A DNA stretch of 64,000 bases from Actinophytocola oryzae. GTDB taxonomy: Bacteria; Actinomycetota; Actinomycetes; Mycobacteriales; Pseudonocardiaceae. A model generated the notes under the pieces. It was not told the origin of the DNA. It was given only the letters and a program-made list of their open reading frames with translations, and made no database searches. This document shows positions 1 through 8,500 of this stretch, piece after piece (positions within the stretch are counted from its first letter, which is position 1; every line of letters begins with the position of its first letter). The position numbers and the translations under genes are program-made. Location: assembly GCF_004364325.1 (NCBI RefSeq), contig NZ_SOCP01000002.1:1-64000 (forward strand), read 5' to 3'.

Positions 1-7
1 CCGCCGA

Positions 8-818
8 TCAACAGGCACCGCGCCAGCTCCCGACCCTCCATCCGGTGGCGACCTCGTAGTTTTGTAGTACGTGGATGGCTTTGGCGAGGCGGCCGATGCG
101 GCGTGGGCTGACTCGGACTTTGTGCAGGATGCGCCAGTACTTGAGCTGGGCGTTCGCGCGCTCACCCGGCCCGCGGAGCCGAGCGTGGGTCCGGTTGGCG
201 TCCTTCTGGGACTGGGGTTTGTTCTTGCCCTTGCAGGGAGTGATCACTCGTTCCCGAGTCTGGTCGTACCCGTGGTATCCCTTGTCGCTCAACGCGATCA
301 GGTCGACGTCCTCAAGTGCGGCGAGGATGTTCCAGATCCGGGCTGCGGCGGTGTCGTGCGTGCTGCCGGGCAACTCGCCGGAAACCCCGAGGATCGTCCC
401 GTCCGGGGAGGCGATGACCTGCAGGTTTACCCCCGTGGCGCTTGTGTTTGCCGGAATAGAACGGTCGGTCGGCGGCGATCCGATCGATCGGGATCAGCGT
501 GCCGTCGATGATCACGTAAGCCAGCCCGTCACGCTTGGCCTGGCACAGTGCGGTCCGCAGCTTCGGCGCTTGCCTGGCGAGTAGTTCGACGGTCTCGGTC
601 ACAAACCGCCAGCACGTCGTGGTCGAGACCCCGAACCCAGCGCCGACCTGCGCGAACGGTTCACCTTTACGCAGGTAGACCAGCGTCAGGAGAGCCTGCT
701 GGCCAGGGTCGAGCGCCCGCCACACCGAACCGATCTCCCGACGGTGGGCACGGACCAGGCCGGACACGAACGTGAGGGTCTGATGTGACAACGGCAGCGC
801 GGCACGGTAGAACAACAC
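8..818 (-). pseudogene. IS5-type transposase, frameshifted
   Basis: This is a DDE transposase of the IS5 type common in actinomycetes, split over two reading frames. The N-terminal part (from 818 down to about 435) has a helix-turn-helix region and the first catalytic Asp in VIIDGTLIP. The C-terminal part carries the second Asp in LSDKGYHG and the Glu in GERANAQLK. The frames join at a run of five C at 430-434 (five G on the coding strand), where YSGKHKRHG should continue as VNLQVIASPDG; one extra base accounts for the break. The stop codon is at 8-10, so the other end of the element lies outside the window. It could be a decayed copy, a sequencing error in a homopolymer, or less likely a programmed frameshift. 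Confidence 0.85.
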
Positions 819-820
819 CT

Positions 821-877
821 GAAGCCCCTGGGATCGGCAGAACGATCTTGGTCGAAAGTCCTGCTACCAGGGGCTTC
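821..877. repeat. 11-bp inverted repeat next to the transposase
   Basis: GAAGCCCCTGG at 821-831 is repeated as its exact reverse complement at 867-877, with a 35-nt spacer. It lies just upstream of the transposase start, so it may belong to the end of the insertion sequence (terminal or subterminal repeat) or form a hairpin shielding the gene from outside transcription. The matching element end would lie left of the window, so this cannot be decided here. Confidence 0.5.
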
Positions 878-1255
878 GCCACGTCCGGGCACCGACACGC
901 CGACGATCATCAAGCTGTGATCAACGAGAAGCCCCGCCTGCCAATCCATCCAGACCAGGATGAAAAGGCTCAATGAAGAGATGACCGAGCATCTCGGCCA
1001 CGAGAAGAACCAGGCTGAGCCCGAGCGCGACTCGACGAATGTGCGGAACGGCAGCCGGTCGAAGACCGTAATTCGGACGCCGCGGGCGAGGTCGAGATCA
1101 ACGTTCCCCGTGACCGGGAGAGCACGTTCGAGGGCGGCCCGCGGCACGTTGGGCCGCACCATGCATGGGGTTCGACGTGGTGAGCCGAGCACCCTCTCTC
1201 GCGCGTGGAGCCTCGACAGAGTATGTTCAGCGCTGTACTACTTGGGTGGTTGCGT
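878..1255. other. Non-coding stretch between transposase and regulator
   Basis: About 380 bases without a convincing gene. Open frames exist on both strands but show no recognisable family and no good ribosome binding site. It probably holds the end of the insertion sequence and the 3' flank of the regulator at 1256-2041. Confidence 0.4.
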
Positions 1256-2041
1256 TCAGCCTGTGGAGGAGTCGTCGGCATGCGCGGAGAAGCTGGCGAG
1301 GATCTTCTCGCAGAGCAACCGCAGCTGGTCCTGTTCGGCGGGCGTCAGTGGGCCGATTACGTGCTCGCGGACGACGCGGGTGAACTCGGGGCGCGCGATC
1401 TCCATGGCGTCGACACCCAGGTCGGTGAGTGTGGCGGTGCTGCCGCGCCCGTCGGTGGGGTGGCCGTCTCGGGTGATCCAGCCCGCTCGTTCGAGTCGGT
1501 TCACGGCGTGGGTGATGCGGCTGGGCTTGCTGCCGGTCAGTGCTGCGAGCTCGCTCATCCGCAGTTGCCTGCCGGGTGCGTGCCGCAGCCGGCGCAGCAG
1601 CTCGAAGTAGCTGGGCGGCATGCCGGAACTGTCCTGCACCCGCCGTTCCAGCGTGTCGCGCACGCGGTCACCCGCGTGGGAGAACGCCTCCCAGACCGCG
1701 TGATCGTCCGGGGCGAAGCACGAGCCGTCGGCCGGGGAGGCCGACGGCGGGGCCTGCGACCAGGTGGCCAGGGCGTCGATCGCGGGGCGCAGGCCCTCGC
1801 CGTGCGCGGTCAGGGTGTAGTGGCCGTCGGTGCGGGTGACCAGGCCGGCGTCCTGGAGTTCGGTGAGCCGTTCGGTGAGGACGCGGTGCGACAGGCCGGG
1901 CAGGGCGGCGACCAGGTGGCCGAACCGTGCGGGTCCCTGGAGAAGCAGGTCGACGATCTGCCCGTTCCACCGCTTGCCCAGCAGCGCGAACACGGTCCCG
2001 GTCCGTGGGCCGCACGGGCAGGCGTCCGCGAGATGAGACAT
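1256..2041 (-). CDS. HxlR-MarR fusion transcription regulator
   Basis: A 261-aa protein with two different winged-helix domains. Residues about 1-95 are HxlR-like: the CPCG cysteines near the N-terminus, then GKRWNGQIVDLLLQGPARF and LSHRVLTERLTELQDAGLV. Residues about 115-250 are MarR-like, with LLRRLRHAPGRQLRMSELA, SRITHAVNRLERAGWITR and a DGRGSTATLTDLG wing. HxlR proteins sense reactive electrophiles or oxidants through N-terminal cysteines; MarR proteins sense phenolics or oxidants. It is transcribed divergently from an F420-type oxidoreductase at 2341, which it most likely controls. Joining the two domains in one chain is unusual and would let one protein carry two DNA-binding units. Confidence 0.85.
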   Translation of the reverse strand: MSHLADACPCGPRTGTVFALLGKRWNGQIVDLLLQGPARFGHLVAALPGLSHRVLTERLTELQDAGLVTRTDGHYTLTAHGEGLRPAIDALATWSQAPPSASPADGSCFAPDDHAVWEAFSHAGDRVRDTLERRVQDSSGMPPSYFELLRRLRHAPGRQLRMSELAALTGSKPSRITHAVNRLERAGWITRDGHPTDGRGSTATLTDLGVDAMEIARPEFTRVVREHVIGPLTPAEQDQLRLLCEKILASFSAHADDSSTG

Positions 2042-2109
2042 GCCGTCAGCCTACGTGCCCGCCGCGCATCGCCCAGCCGCGTCGCGTATCGCCTAATTGA
2101 GTTGGAAAT

Positions 2110-2133
2110 AGTAACCCTGACGGAGTTGTTACT
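2110..2133. promoter_or_regulatory. Putative operator AGTAAC-N12-GTTACT
   Basis: AGTAAC at 2110-2115 is mirrored by GTTACT at 2128-2133, in the AT-richer part of the divergent promoter region between the HxlR-MarR regulator and the split-barrel oxidoreductase. HxlR-type regulators usually bind short palindromes of this kind beside their own gene. Assignment to this regulator is inference from position and symmetry. Confidence 0.5.
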
Positions 2134-2340
2134 CAAGCGTGGACGTAGGGCCGAGCAGACTGGCTTGTCGACGCTGGGCACGCTCGACCGCCTCGTGAAC
2201 GGGCAACCTGGAAGTGGTGGCGACGCTGGCCGCGCGGCCGGTTGCGACGAGCTGATCCTGTTACCCCGCGACCGGACATCGGGCAGGTCGCGCCGATCGC
2301 CCAGGCAGCCGGGCTCCACTGACCACGCGAAAGGACTGTC

Positions 2341-2778
2341 ATGTCGTTCACCGACATCGAGATCGAGTACCTGTCCGGCCAGCGGCTGGGCCGGTTGGCC
2401 ACCACGCAGCCCGACGGGACGCTGCAGGCCAGTCCGGTCGGCTTCCTCTACAACGAGGAGACCGGCACGATCGACATCGCCGGTCACGGGATGGCGAGGA
2501 GCCGGAAGTTCCGCAACGTGGCGGAGAATGGCCGGGCCGCGTTCGTGGTCGACGACCTGGCTTCGATCCAGCCGTGGCGGCCGCGGTGCGTGGAGATCCG
2601 CGGTACGGCGGAGGCCATCGCCGCGCCCATCGACTCGGCATGGGCGTCCGCGATCGGGCAGTTGGGGTTCGACGGAGCGATCATCCGCATCCACCCGAAG
2701 CGGATCATCAGCTTCGGCATCGGCGAGACCACCGACGACGTCCGCGAATTCAAGATCAACAAGCGGACCGTTGGCTGA
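2341..2778 (+). CDS. PPOX-class F420-dependent oxidoreductase
   Basis: A 145-aa split-barrel flavin/F420-binding protein. The N-terminus (SFTDIEIEYLSGQRLGRLATTQPDGTL) and the central GHGMARSRKFRNVAENGRAAFVVDDL are typical of PPOX-class F420-dependent reductases, which use reduced F420 to reduce quinones, tetrapyrroles or xenobiotics in the cytoplasm. Length is normal for the family. The ATG at 2341 follows GAAAGGA at the usual distance. It is divergent from the HxlR-MarR regulator and is followed by a second F420-linked gene at 2917, so the pair looks like a small stress or detoxification unit. The substrate cannot be told from sequence. Confidence 0.85.
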   Translation: MSFTDIEIEYLSGQRLGRLATTQPDGTLQASPVGFLYNEETGTIDIAGHGMARSRKFRNVAENGRAAFVVDDLASIQPWRPRCVEIRGTAEAIAAPIDSAWASAIGQLGFDGAIIRIHPKRIISFGIGETTDDVREFKINKRTVG

Positions 2779-2916
2779 CACGGGTCCAGGCCGGACGAGT
2801 GTGTCGTCCTGGTCACTGCGGGTCGGCCGCCGACCGGTTCGTTCTCGGTGCGCTCAGCCGGGGGAACCCGTCGACCACCCGTTCTCATCGCGGCACACTT
2901 CTCCGACAGGAACAAC

Positions 2917-3384
2917 ATGAGTTTCAACACCCCCAACGGCACTCGTGGTGCTCGGCAGCCCAAAGCCGGCCGGCTGATGACGTGGCTCAACAACCGGAAC
3001 GCGAAGAAGATCCGCCGCAGGGGTGGCAAGATCATGGGCTTCGACGCCCTGGTCCTGACGACCACCGGGGCCAGGAGTGGCGCTGAACGCACCACACCGG
3101 TCGGCTGGTTCCCCGCGGACGACGACGACAGCTGGCTGGTCGTCGCGTCCGCGGCGGGCGCGGCGAAGAACCCGGCCTGGTACCACAACATCGCCGCCCA
3201 CCCCGACAAGGTCACCATCGAGATGGCCGGCCGAAGGATTCCCGTCACCGCCGAGCAGTTGCACGGGTCGGAACGCGCGGACGCGTGGCACCGGATCACC
3301 GAGGCCGCACCCCGTTTCGGCCAGTACGGGAACAAGACCGACCGCGAACTGCCGATCATCAAACTGACCCGGCGGGTCGGCTGA
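2917..3384 (+). CDS. Ddn-like nitroreductase/quinone reductase
   Basis: A 155-aa member of the deazaflavin-dependent nitroreductase family (Ddn, DUF385). Diagnostic blocks are VLTTTGARSGAERTTPVGWF, SWLVVASAAGAAKNPAWYHN and IAAHPDKVTIEMAGRRIPV, which form the F420-binding split barrel. These enzymes use reduced F420 to reduce quinones or nitroaromatics and protect against oxidative stress. The first ATG giving a family-like N-terminus is at 2917, preceded by GACAGG; the frame stays open further upstream but without homology. It lies 138 bases after the PPOX gene in the same direction and may share its control. Confidence 0.85.
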   Translation: MSFNTPNGTRGARQPKAGRLMTWLNNRNAKKIRRRGGKIMGFDALVLTTTGARSGAERTTPVGWFPADDDDSWLVVASAAGAAKNPAWYHNIAAHPDKVTIEMAGRRIPVTAEQLHGSERADAWHRITEAAPRFGQYGNKTDRELPIIKLTRRVG

Positions 3385-3709
3385 GGAACGGGCCGCATTC
3401 ATCTGCATGGTCGGTGTGGCGTGATGCGAATCCCGGCGGGGGCCTTGCGGCGGCGGTGATCGCGATCAGATTCGCGGTGAGGGCCTCGAGCTGATGGGCG
3501 CGGGCGGCCGCGGTGGACACCGCGCATGCCGGGGATGGAAGCCGGTCGGCCGGCGACGTCGGCAACTCGTCATGGCCGGCCCACGGCACCGCCACCAGCA
3601 CGACGGTCGCCGCGGCGCGTGTTCTGGTTGTCCGTGCCGGTGACGCCCAGGTCGGCTGCGGCCGATCGGCGCTCCGGGACCGCGGACCGGCGGGGTGCCG
3701 CGGGCGTGC
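3385..3709. other. Intergenic stretch, no supported gene
   Basis: 325 very GC-rich bases between the Ddn-like gene and the end of the GAF-ANTAR gene, which converge here. An 80-codon minus-strand frame (3359-3601) exists but overlaps the Ddn-like 3' end and matches no family known to me. No clear terminator hairpin with a T-tract was seen. Confidence 0.4.
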
Positions 3710-4471
3710 TCAGGTGTCTGCCCTGCTCCCGTCTGCGACGAGCCGGGCGGCGATGTCACGCAGCTTGACGTTGCTCTGCTGGGACCGGGTGACGAGCCGT
3801 GCGAACGCCTCGTCGGCGTTGATCTGGTTGACGACCATGAGCATCCCCTTGGCCTGGTTGATCACGGCTCGCGACTCGAGTGCGGTGCGCAGTTGTTCGA
3901 TCTGTTCCCGGCTCTTCAGATACCGGCGTGCGTTGCCCAGCGCCCCCTCCGCAGCGGTGGTGTACAGCTCGAGCAGGGCGGCGTCCAGCCTGCGGAAGCC
4001 GTGGGCCTGGTCACCGTAGAGGCTGAGGGAACCGTGGTACTCCTTGTCCACGTACAACGGCGCCGACAGGTAGCTGGTCACCCCGCGCTGTGCGGCCGCC
4101 TCCGCGAAGTCCGGCCATCGGCCGCGCACATCGGTCACTGTCACCCGCACCACCTCGCCCCTCTTGGCGGCTTCCAGACACGGGCCCTCCCCGGCCCGGC
4201 ACTGCGCGTGGTCGATCTCCGCGGCCAGCTCGTGGGTCGTGGCCGCCGTGTGCGGCTCCTCACCACGCAGCAGCGTCACACTGGCCGCGTCCGCCTCCGG
4301 AATCGCGTGCACCGCCTGCAGACAGGCCCGGTGCAAGATCGCACTGAGGTCCTCCTCCTGGCTCATGATCCGGGACAGCTCGTCCAACGCGGCCGTCACG
4401 TCATCGAGTTGGCGGATGAGGTCGTCGGTCACGGTGTCGGCTACCTGCTGGCGGCCAGGCTGCTGCTCCAT
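3710..4471 (-). CDS. GAF-ANTAR antiterminator regulator
   Basis: A 253-aa protein with an N-terminal GAF sensor domain (about residues 25-180) and a C-terminal ANTAR RNA-binding domain (about 190-245). The ANTAR shows the A-x3-R-A-x6-KG pattern in LESRAVINQAKGMLM and the FARLVTRSQQSNVKLRDIA helix. ANTAR proteins bind paired hairpins in nascent RNA and prevent termination. The GAF part contains CRAGEGPCLEA, common in actinobacterial GAF-ANTAR proteins. The ATG at 4471 is used; a GTG nine codons further in is a possible alternative. It is divergent from the transglycosylase-like gene at 4583, with 111 bases between. Confidence 0.85.
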   Translation of the reverse strand: MEQQPGRQQVADTVTDDLIRQLDDVTAALDELSRIMSQEEDLSAILHRACLQAVHAIPEADAASVTLLRGEEPHTAATTHELAAEIDHAQCRAGEGPCLEAAKRGEVVRVTVTDVRGRWPDFAEAAAQRGVTSYLSAPLYVDKEYHGSLSLYGDQAHGFRRLDAALLELYTTAAEGALGNARRYLKSREQIEQLRTALESRAVINQAKGMLMVVNQINADEAFARLVTRSQQSNVKLRDIAARLVADGSRADT

Positions 4472-4582
4472 CGAGCCGGGATGCCCTCTGACGTCGGATT
4501 CATGCACGCGACGACGAGCAGGCTCGGCTGCGCGCACGTAGGGTGTCGGCGTTCGTGGGGAACTCGGGTGCTGGAGGGCGCG

Positions 4583-5203
4583 ATGCGACGACACCGATAC
4601 ACGACGTGGGGCCTGGGTGCGCTGTCCATAGCGGCGCTGAGCGGCTGGCTCGTGCGTCGGGGTGCGGCACGCGCGCACCTCACGGGTGCCGCGAAACTGG
4701 CTCCGCAACCGCCGAGCAGGGATCCGGCGAAGTTCGTTTCCGAGGTCGGCACCCACGCCGGCGCGGCAGGCGTGAACCCGGTCCTGGTGATGGCGATCCT
4801 GTACAACGAGTCGTACAAACCGCACGCCCCGCTGCTGGAACGGGCCTGGCAGGCACTCCACCGCGACTCGGCCTTCGGGGTCGCCAACATGCACCGGGTC
4901 ACCTACGAGCGCACCAGACGCGGACGCTGTTTCGCGGAACGCTCGTGGAAGGAGTTGCCCCACGACCCCGACCTGGCCATCCAGGCAGCGGCATGGCACC
5001 TCCACGACCTCCGGACCCGACTGCCTGCCGCCACCACGAACTCCTTCACAACCGACGAGCTCCTCGCCATGGGGTACAACGCGGGTGTGCGCAACATGCT
5101 CAGGTTCGCCAGGGGGAGGCAACCCGGTCCCCTGGCCCGTGCCTACGTCGAGCGCCTCCGCGAACACTGGACACCGGCCGAAGACGCCCTTCGCCCGGGC
5201 TGA
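4583..5203 (+). CDS. Membrane-anchored lytic transglycosylase-like protein
   Basis: A 206-aa protein with one N-terminal hydrophobic segment (about residues 8-25, TTWGLGALSIAALSGWLV), probably a membrane anchor or uncleaved signal. The rest is a lysozyme-like SLT domain: the presumed catalytic Glu lies in AILYNESYKP, followed by FGVANMH (family usual GLMQ), AAAWHLHDL and MGYNAGVRNM (family usual AYNAG). Such enzymes cut peptidoglycan glycan strands at the cell surface. A strong GGAGG precedes the ATG at 4583. The gene converges on the five-gene operon ending at 5536, so a link in wall passage or release is possible but unproven. Confidence 0.75.
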   Translation: MRRHRYTTWGLGALSIAALSGWLVRRGAARAHLTGAAKLAPQPPSRDPAKFVSEVGTHAGAAGVNPVLVMAILYNESYKPHAPLLERAWQALHRDSAFGVANMHRVTYERTRRGRCFAERSWKELPHDPDLAIQAAAWHLHDLRTRLPAATTNSFTTDELLAMGYNAGVRNMLRFARGRQPGPLARAYVERLREHWTPAEDALRPG

Positions 5204-5535
5204 GTGGGACCTCGCTGCGGAACAGTCGAGGACACCAAGGACCGAAGACCCGGGGCTGCAGCGCTTTCGGTGATGGCGTCTGCGGTCGGCGGGGCGCCTC
5301 CACCGAGGTCACCGTTAGACTCTGTCGCGATCGAACCACCACCGTGCCGTGCACACCGGGACAACTCGCCGCCGTGTGCCGCGACCACAACGGCTTCGTC
5401 CTGGCATGGGGCCGCGCGTCCCTGGCCGGTTTCCTCCTGCCCCGGACGCCGCGCAACTGGCCGTCGCGGCGGAGTCCCATGTCATGCCGTAGCGGCCGCG
5501 TCACGAGCGCCGGACGCGGAACACCGGCCGACCCG
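5204..5535. other. Convergent intergenic region
   Basis: 332 bases between the 3' ends of the transglycosylase-like gene and the 1961-aa gene. No conserved protein was recognised in any frame and no strong intrinsic terminator was found by eye. Confidence 0.4.
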
Positions 5536-8500
5536 TCAGCGCCCGGCGGGCAACGGCCGGCCGATGTCGAGTTGGGCGATGTCGGCGAGCAGCCGTGCGG
5601 CGAGGCTGGCCGACGCCGTCGTGGTCGCACCGATGGTGTCGGCGGCGAGCCGGGTGACGTCGACGACCCGTGGGTCGGTCTGCCACCGCGGGTCGGACAC
5701 GCGGCAGTGCCGTGTCCGGTCCGCCTGCCGTATCGACAGGTTCGCGATCTCGCCGTCGAAGATCTGGAGCAGGACGTTGGCGGAGAGGAGCGAACCGCGC
5801 ACGTTGCGTGACTCGGCGCCGTGCCGGTCGACCGCGGTCACCGCCAGGTCCGGCCAGCCGGCCACGGTGTCGGATCGGATCAGGAACCCGCTGCGTGCCA
5901 CGGAATCCTCGGCACCGAGGGCGTACCTCGTCCACGGTGCCAACGCGTCGGCGGCGAGCAGGTCGGTGACCAGGCCGCGGTCCAGCTCGAAGTCGCCCGG
6001 TGTGCCCCGGCCGATGCTGAGTGCGCCGTCCAGCAGGCACGCGACCCAGCCGCGGTGCAGTGAGAAGAACCGCAGCGACTCGACGGGGAGCATGTCCTCG
6101 GCCGGTACCAGGTAGTTGAACGGGACGTCGTGGAGCAGGGCCAGGTCGTCGAGCCAGGACAGCAGCTCCTCCGGCACGGCGAGCCGCGCCGTGTCCCCTG
6201 ACTTGTGGCGGCGGGCGCGTGCTCGTTTCCACCGGAACAGACCGGCCGCGAACGGCTTGTCACGCAACGCGAGCAGGCGGCCGAGCGTCCACGCGGCGGC
6301 GAGGCTCGCGTCGTTCCCGACAGCCAGCTCGGTCGCCGCGCGGGCGGGCAGTGCCGGTCGGTCGGACGTCGGGACCGGCACCAGCGGACCGTGGTAGCCG
6401 ACCGTGCTGACCGCGCCGTCCTCGGTCGTGTGGCGTGTCGGGCGCGCCCCGCCGATGGGCGCGCTGTTGGTCCTGACCCTGCCGAACAGCCGGGTCAGGT
6501 CGTGGTCGGAGTCGATGGCCGTGAACCGCCAGCTCGTCAGGCTGACGAGGCGCACCGGCCCGGTGCCGGTGAACCCGGCGGCGGTGTACCTGCCGCGGAC
6601 CGAGACCAGGTGTGCGACGTGCCGCGCGCCGGGTCGGGGCAGCCGGTTGCCGACGACCACCGCGCGTTCGGTGCCGTCCGCGTCGCGGCGGACGTGTGCC
6701 AGCAGTGCCAGGTCACCTCTGCCGCCGGAGGTCTGCGGTGGGAGGAGCGCCGTGGACGGGAGGTCGATGATCGTGACCTTCTCGTCGTCCGGCTGGCTCT
6801 TGTCCAGGGTGTCGGCCGGGAAGCCCACGCCCCGCAGCTCGGCAGGCAGCGTGGCCGGATCACGCAGCTGGCCGACGGTGACCACGTGGGGGACCGGCAG
6901 GTCCGGTTCGTCGAACAGCAGCAGCGCCAACCCCGCCACGGTCTCCTGCGCGGGGTCGGCGGTCTCCTGCCACGGCAGCGTGCTGCTGTCGAGGATGATG
7001 TGCGGCAGGTCGGTGCGGTAGTCGCCGAGCGCGCCGTCGGGTGGGTAGACGGCGTAGATGTCGCCTGCCGTCAGCGACGCCCGCGCGCCGGAGACCACGA
7101 AGTCCCCGGTCGCGGTGAACCGCTGCGCCGGGATCCTCTTCGTGCCACCGGCCTCGTCGGTGGTCACGTCCTGGACGAGGTCGAGCCGGTAGGTGCCACC
7201 GGCGAGGCGCGGCAGGTGGTACTGCAGCAGTTCGAGCCCGCCGGAGGCGGCCCGGTCGGTGCCCTCGTCCGGGATGCCGTTCGGCCGGATCTCGAAACCG
7301 ACCAGCACGTCACGTGCCAGGGCCGGTGCGTTCGGGTCGGGTCGCAGGCTCGTGCCCAGCTCACCCCACATCCCGGCCGGGAGGTGCGCGAGCACCGGCA
7401 CGAACGCGAAGTGGTGCTCGACCGGCAGCGTGCCGTCCTTCGTGATCGTGATGCGCACGGTCGAGGTCAGGTGCGGTCCGGTGTGCTCGGGCAGCGCGAT
7501 CGCCATCGGACCGACCGCGACGGCGCCTGCCGGCCGGTGTTGGCCGGTCGGTGTCTGCGCCGGGACGCCGGTGGGCGTGGCCGCGACGAACGGGGCGTAG
7601 GTCACCTCGTCGTCCTCGACGGTGTAGTAGAGCGTGCCGACGGGGAGGTCACCCCGGATGTGCGCGCCGGTCGACGGGATCACGGTGTGGGTCGCCAGCG
7701 CGAGTCGTTGCGGGTCGAGCACGCCGAGGTCCGTCCTGGCGCCGGTGTTCCTGCGGATGAGCCCGTCCGTGACCGCGACGGCGCAGCGGTCGGCGTCCGG
7801 CAGGAACGAGGCGCTGAAGGTCGGCCAGTCCACCGGCGTGGGGCCGGGGTTGCCCTGCGGTCCGAACGTGACGTCGAAGGAGAACACCAGCAGCGTGATG
7901 TGTGCGGTGCCGGCGAACTCGGGGCCCCAGATGTGCAGGCTGGCGCCGACGTCCACGGAGATCTGGCAGCCGAGGAACCGGTAGGAGGCGTTGACGTCGA
8001 CGTAGGCGGACGCGTCGTAGTGGTAGGGCTTCCACGCGACGATGAAGTCCGCGCCGACGACGAACGCCGCACGCACGTCGTCGCTGGACCACACTGCTTC
8101 CAGGTGTCCGCCTGCCATCAGCGACACCGGGGTCAGCGCGTAGTAGGCGTTCCCCTTGACCACCAGCTGCGGGTCGACCTGCCAGTTGAAGCCCAGCGCC
8201 GGCACCTTCGGGTAGTGCGGCGGCGCGGTGAAGCTCGGGTGGTAGCCGCCGACGGTGAGCGCGAAGTCGCCGTCGTGCTCGCCCGCGAACCACGAGTAGA
8301 ACGCGAACCCGCCGGTGAGGTGGCAGTCGCGGGAGAACAGGAAGGACGCCGCGGTCAGCTGCGCACTCACGCCGAGGAAGCCGTCGTCGGGCACGAAGCT
8401 CGCCTTCACGGCCAGCTGGATCTCGGCGAGCGGGCTGATCTCCCTGCCCACCTCGGGGGTCGGCGCCACCACGGTGGACAGGCCGAGCAGGTTCAGTTCG

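Noticed and set aside
686..1192. Minus-strand frame upstream of the transposase
   Set aside because: It overlaps the transposase 5' end and the inverted repeat. The short hydrophobic stretch is not a recognisable family.
3359..3601. 80-codon minus-strand frame
   Set aside because: It overlaps the Ddn-like 3' end, has no ribosome site and matches no family.
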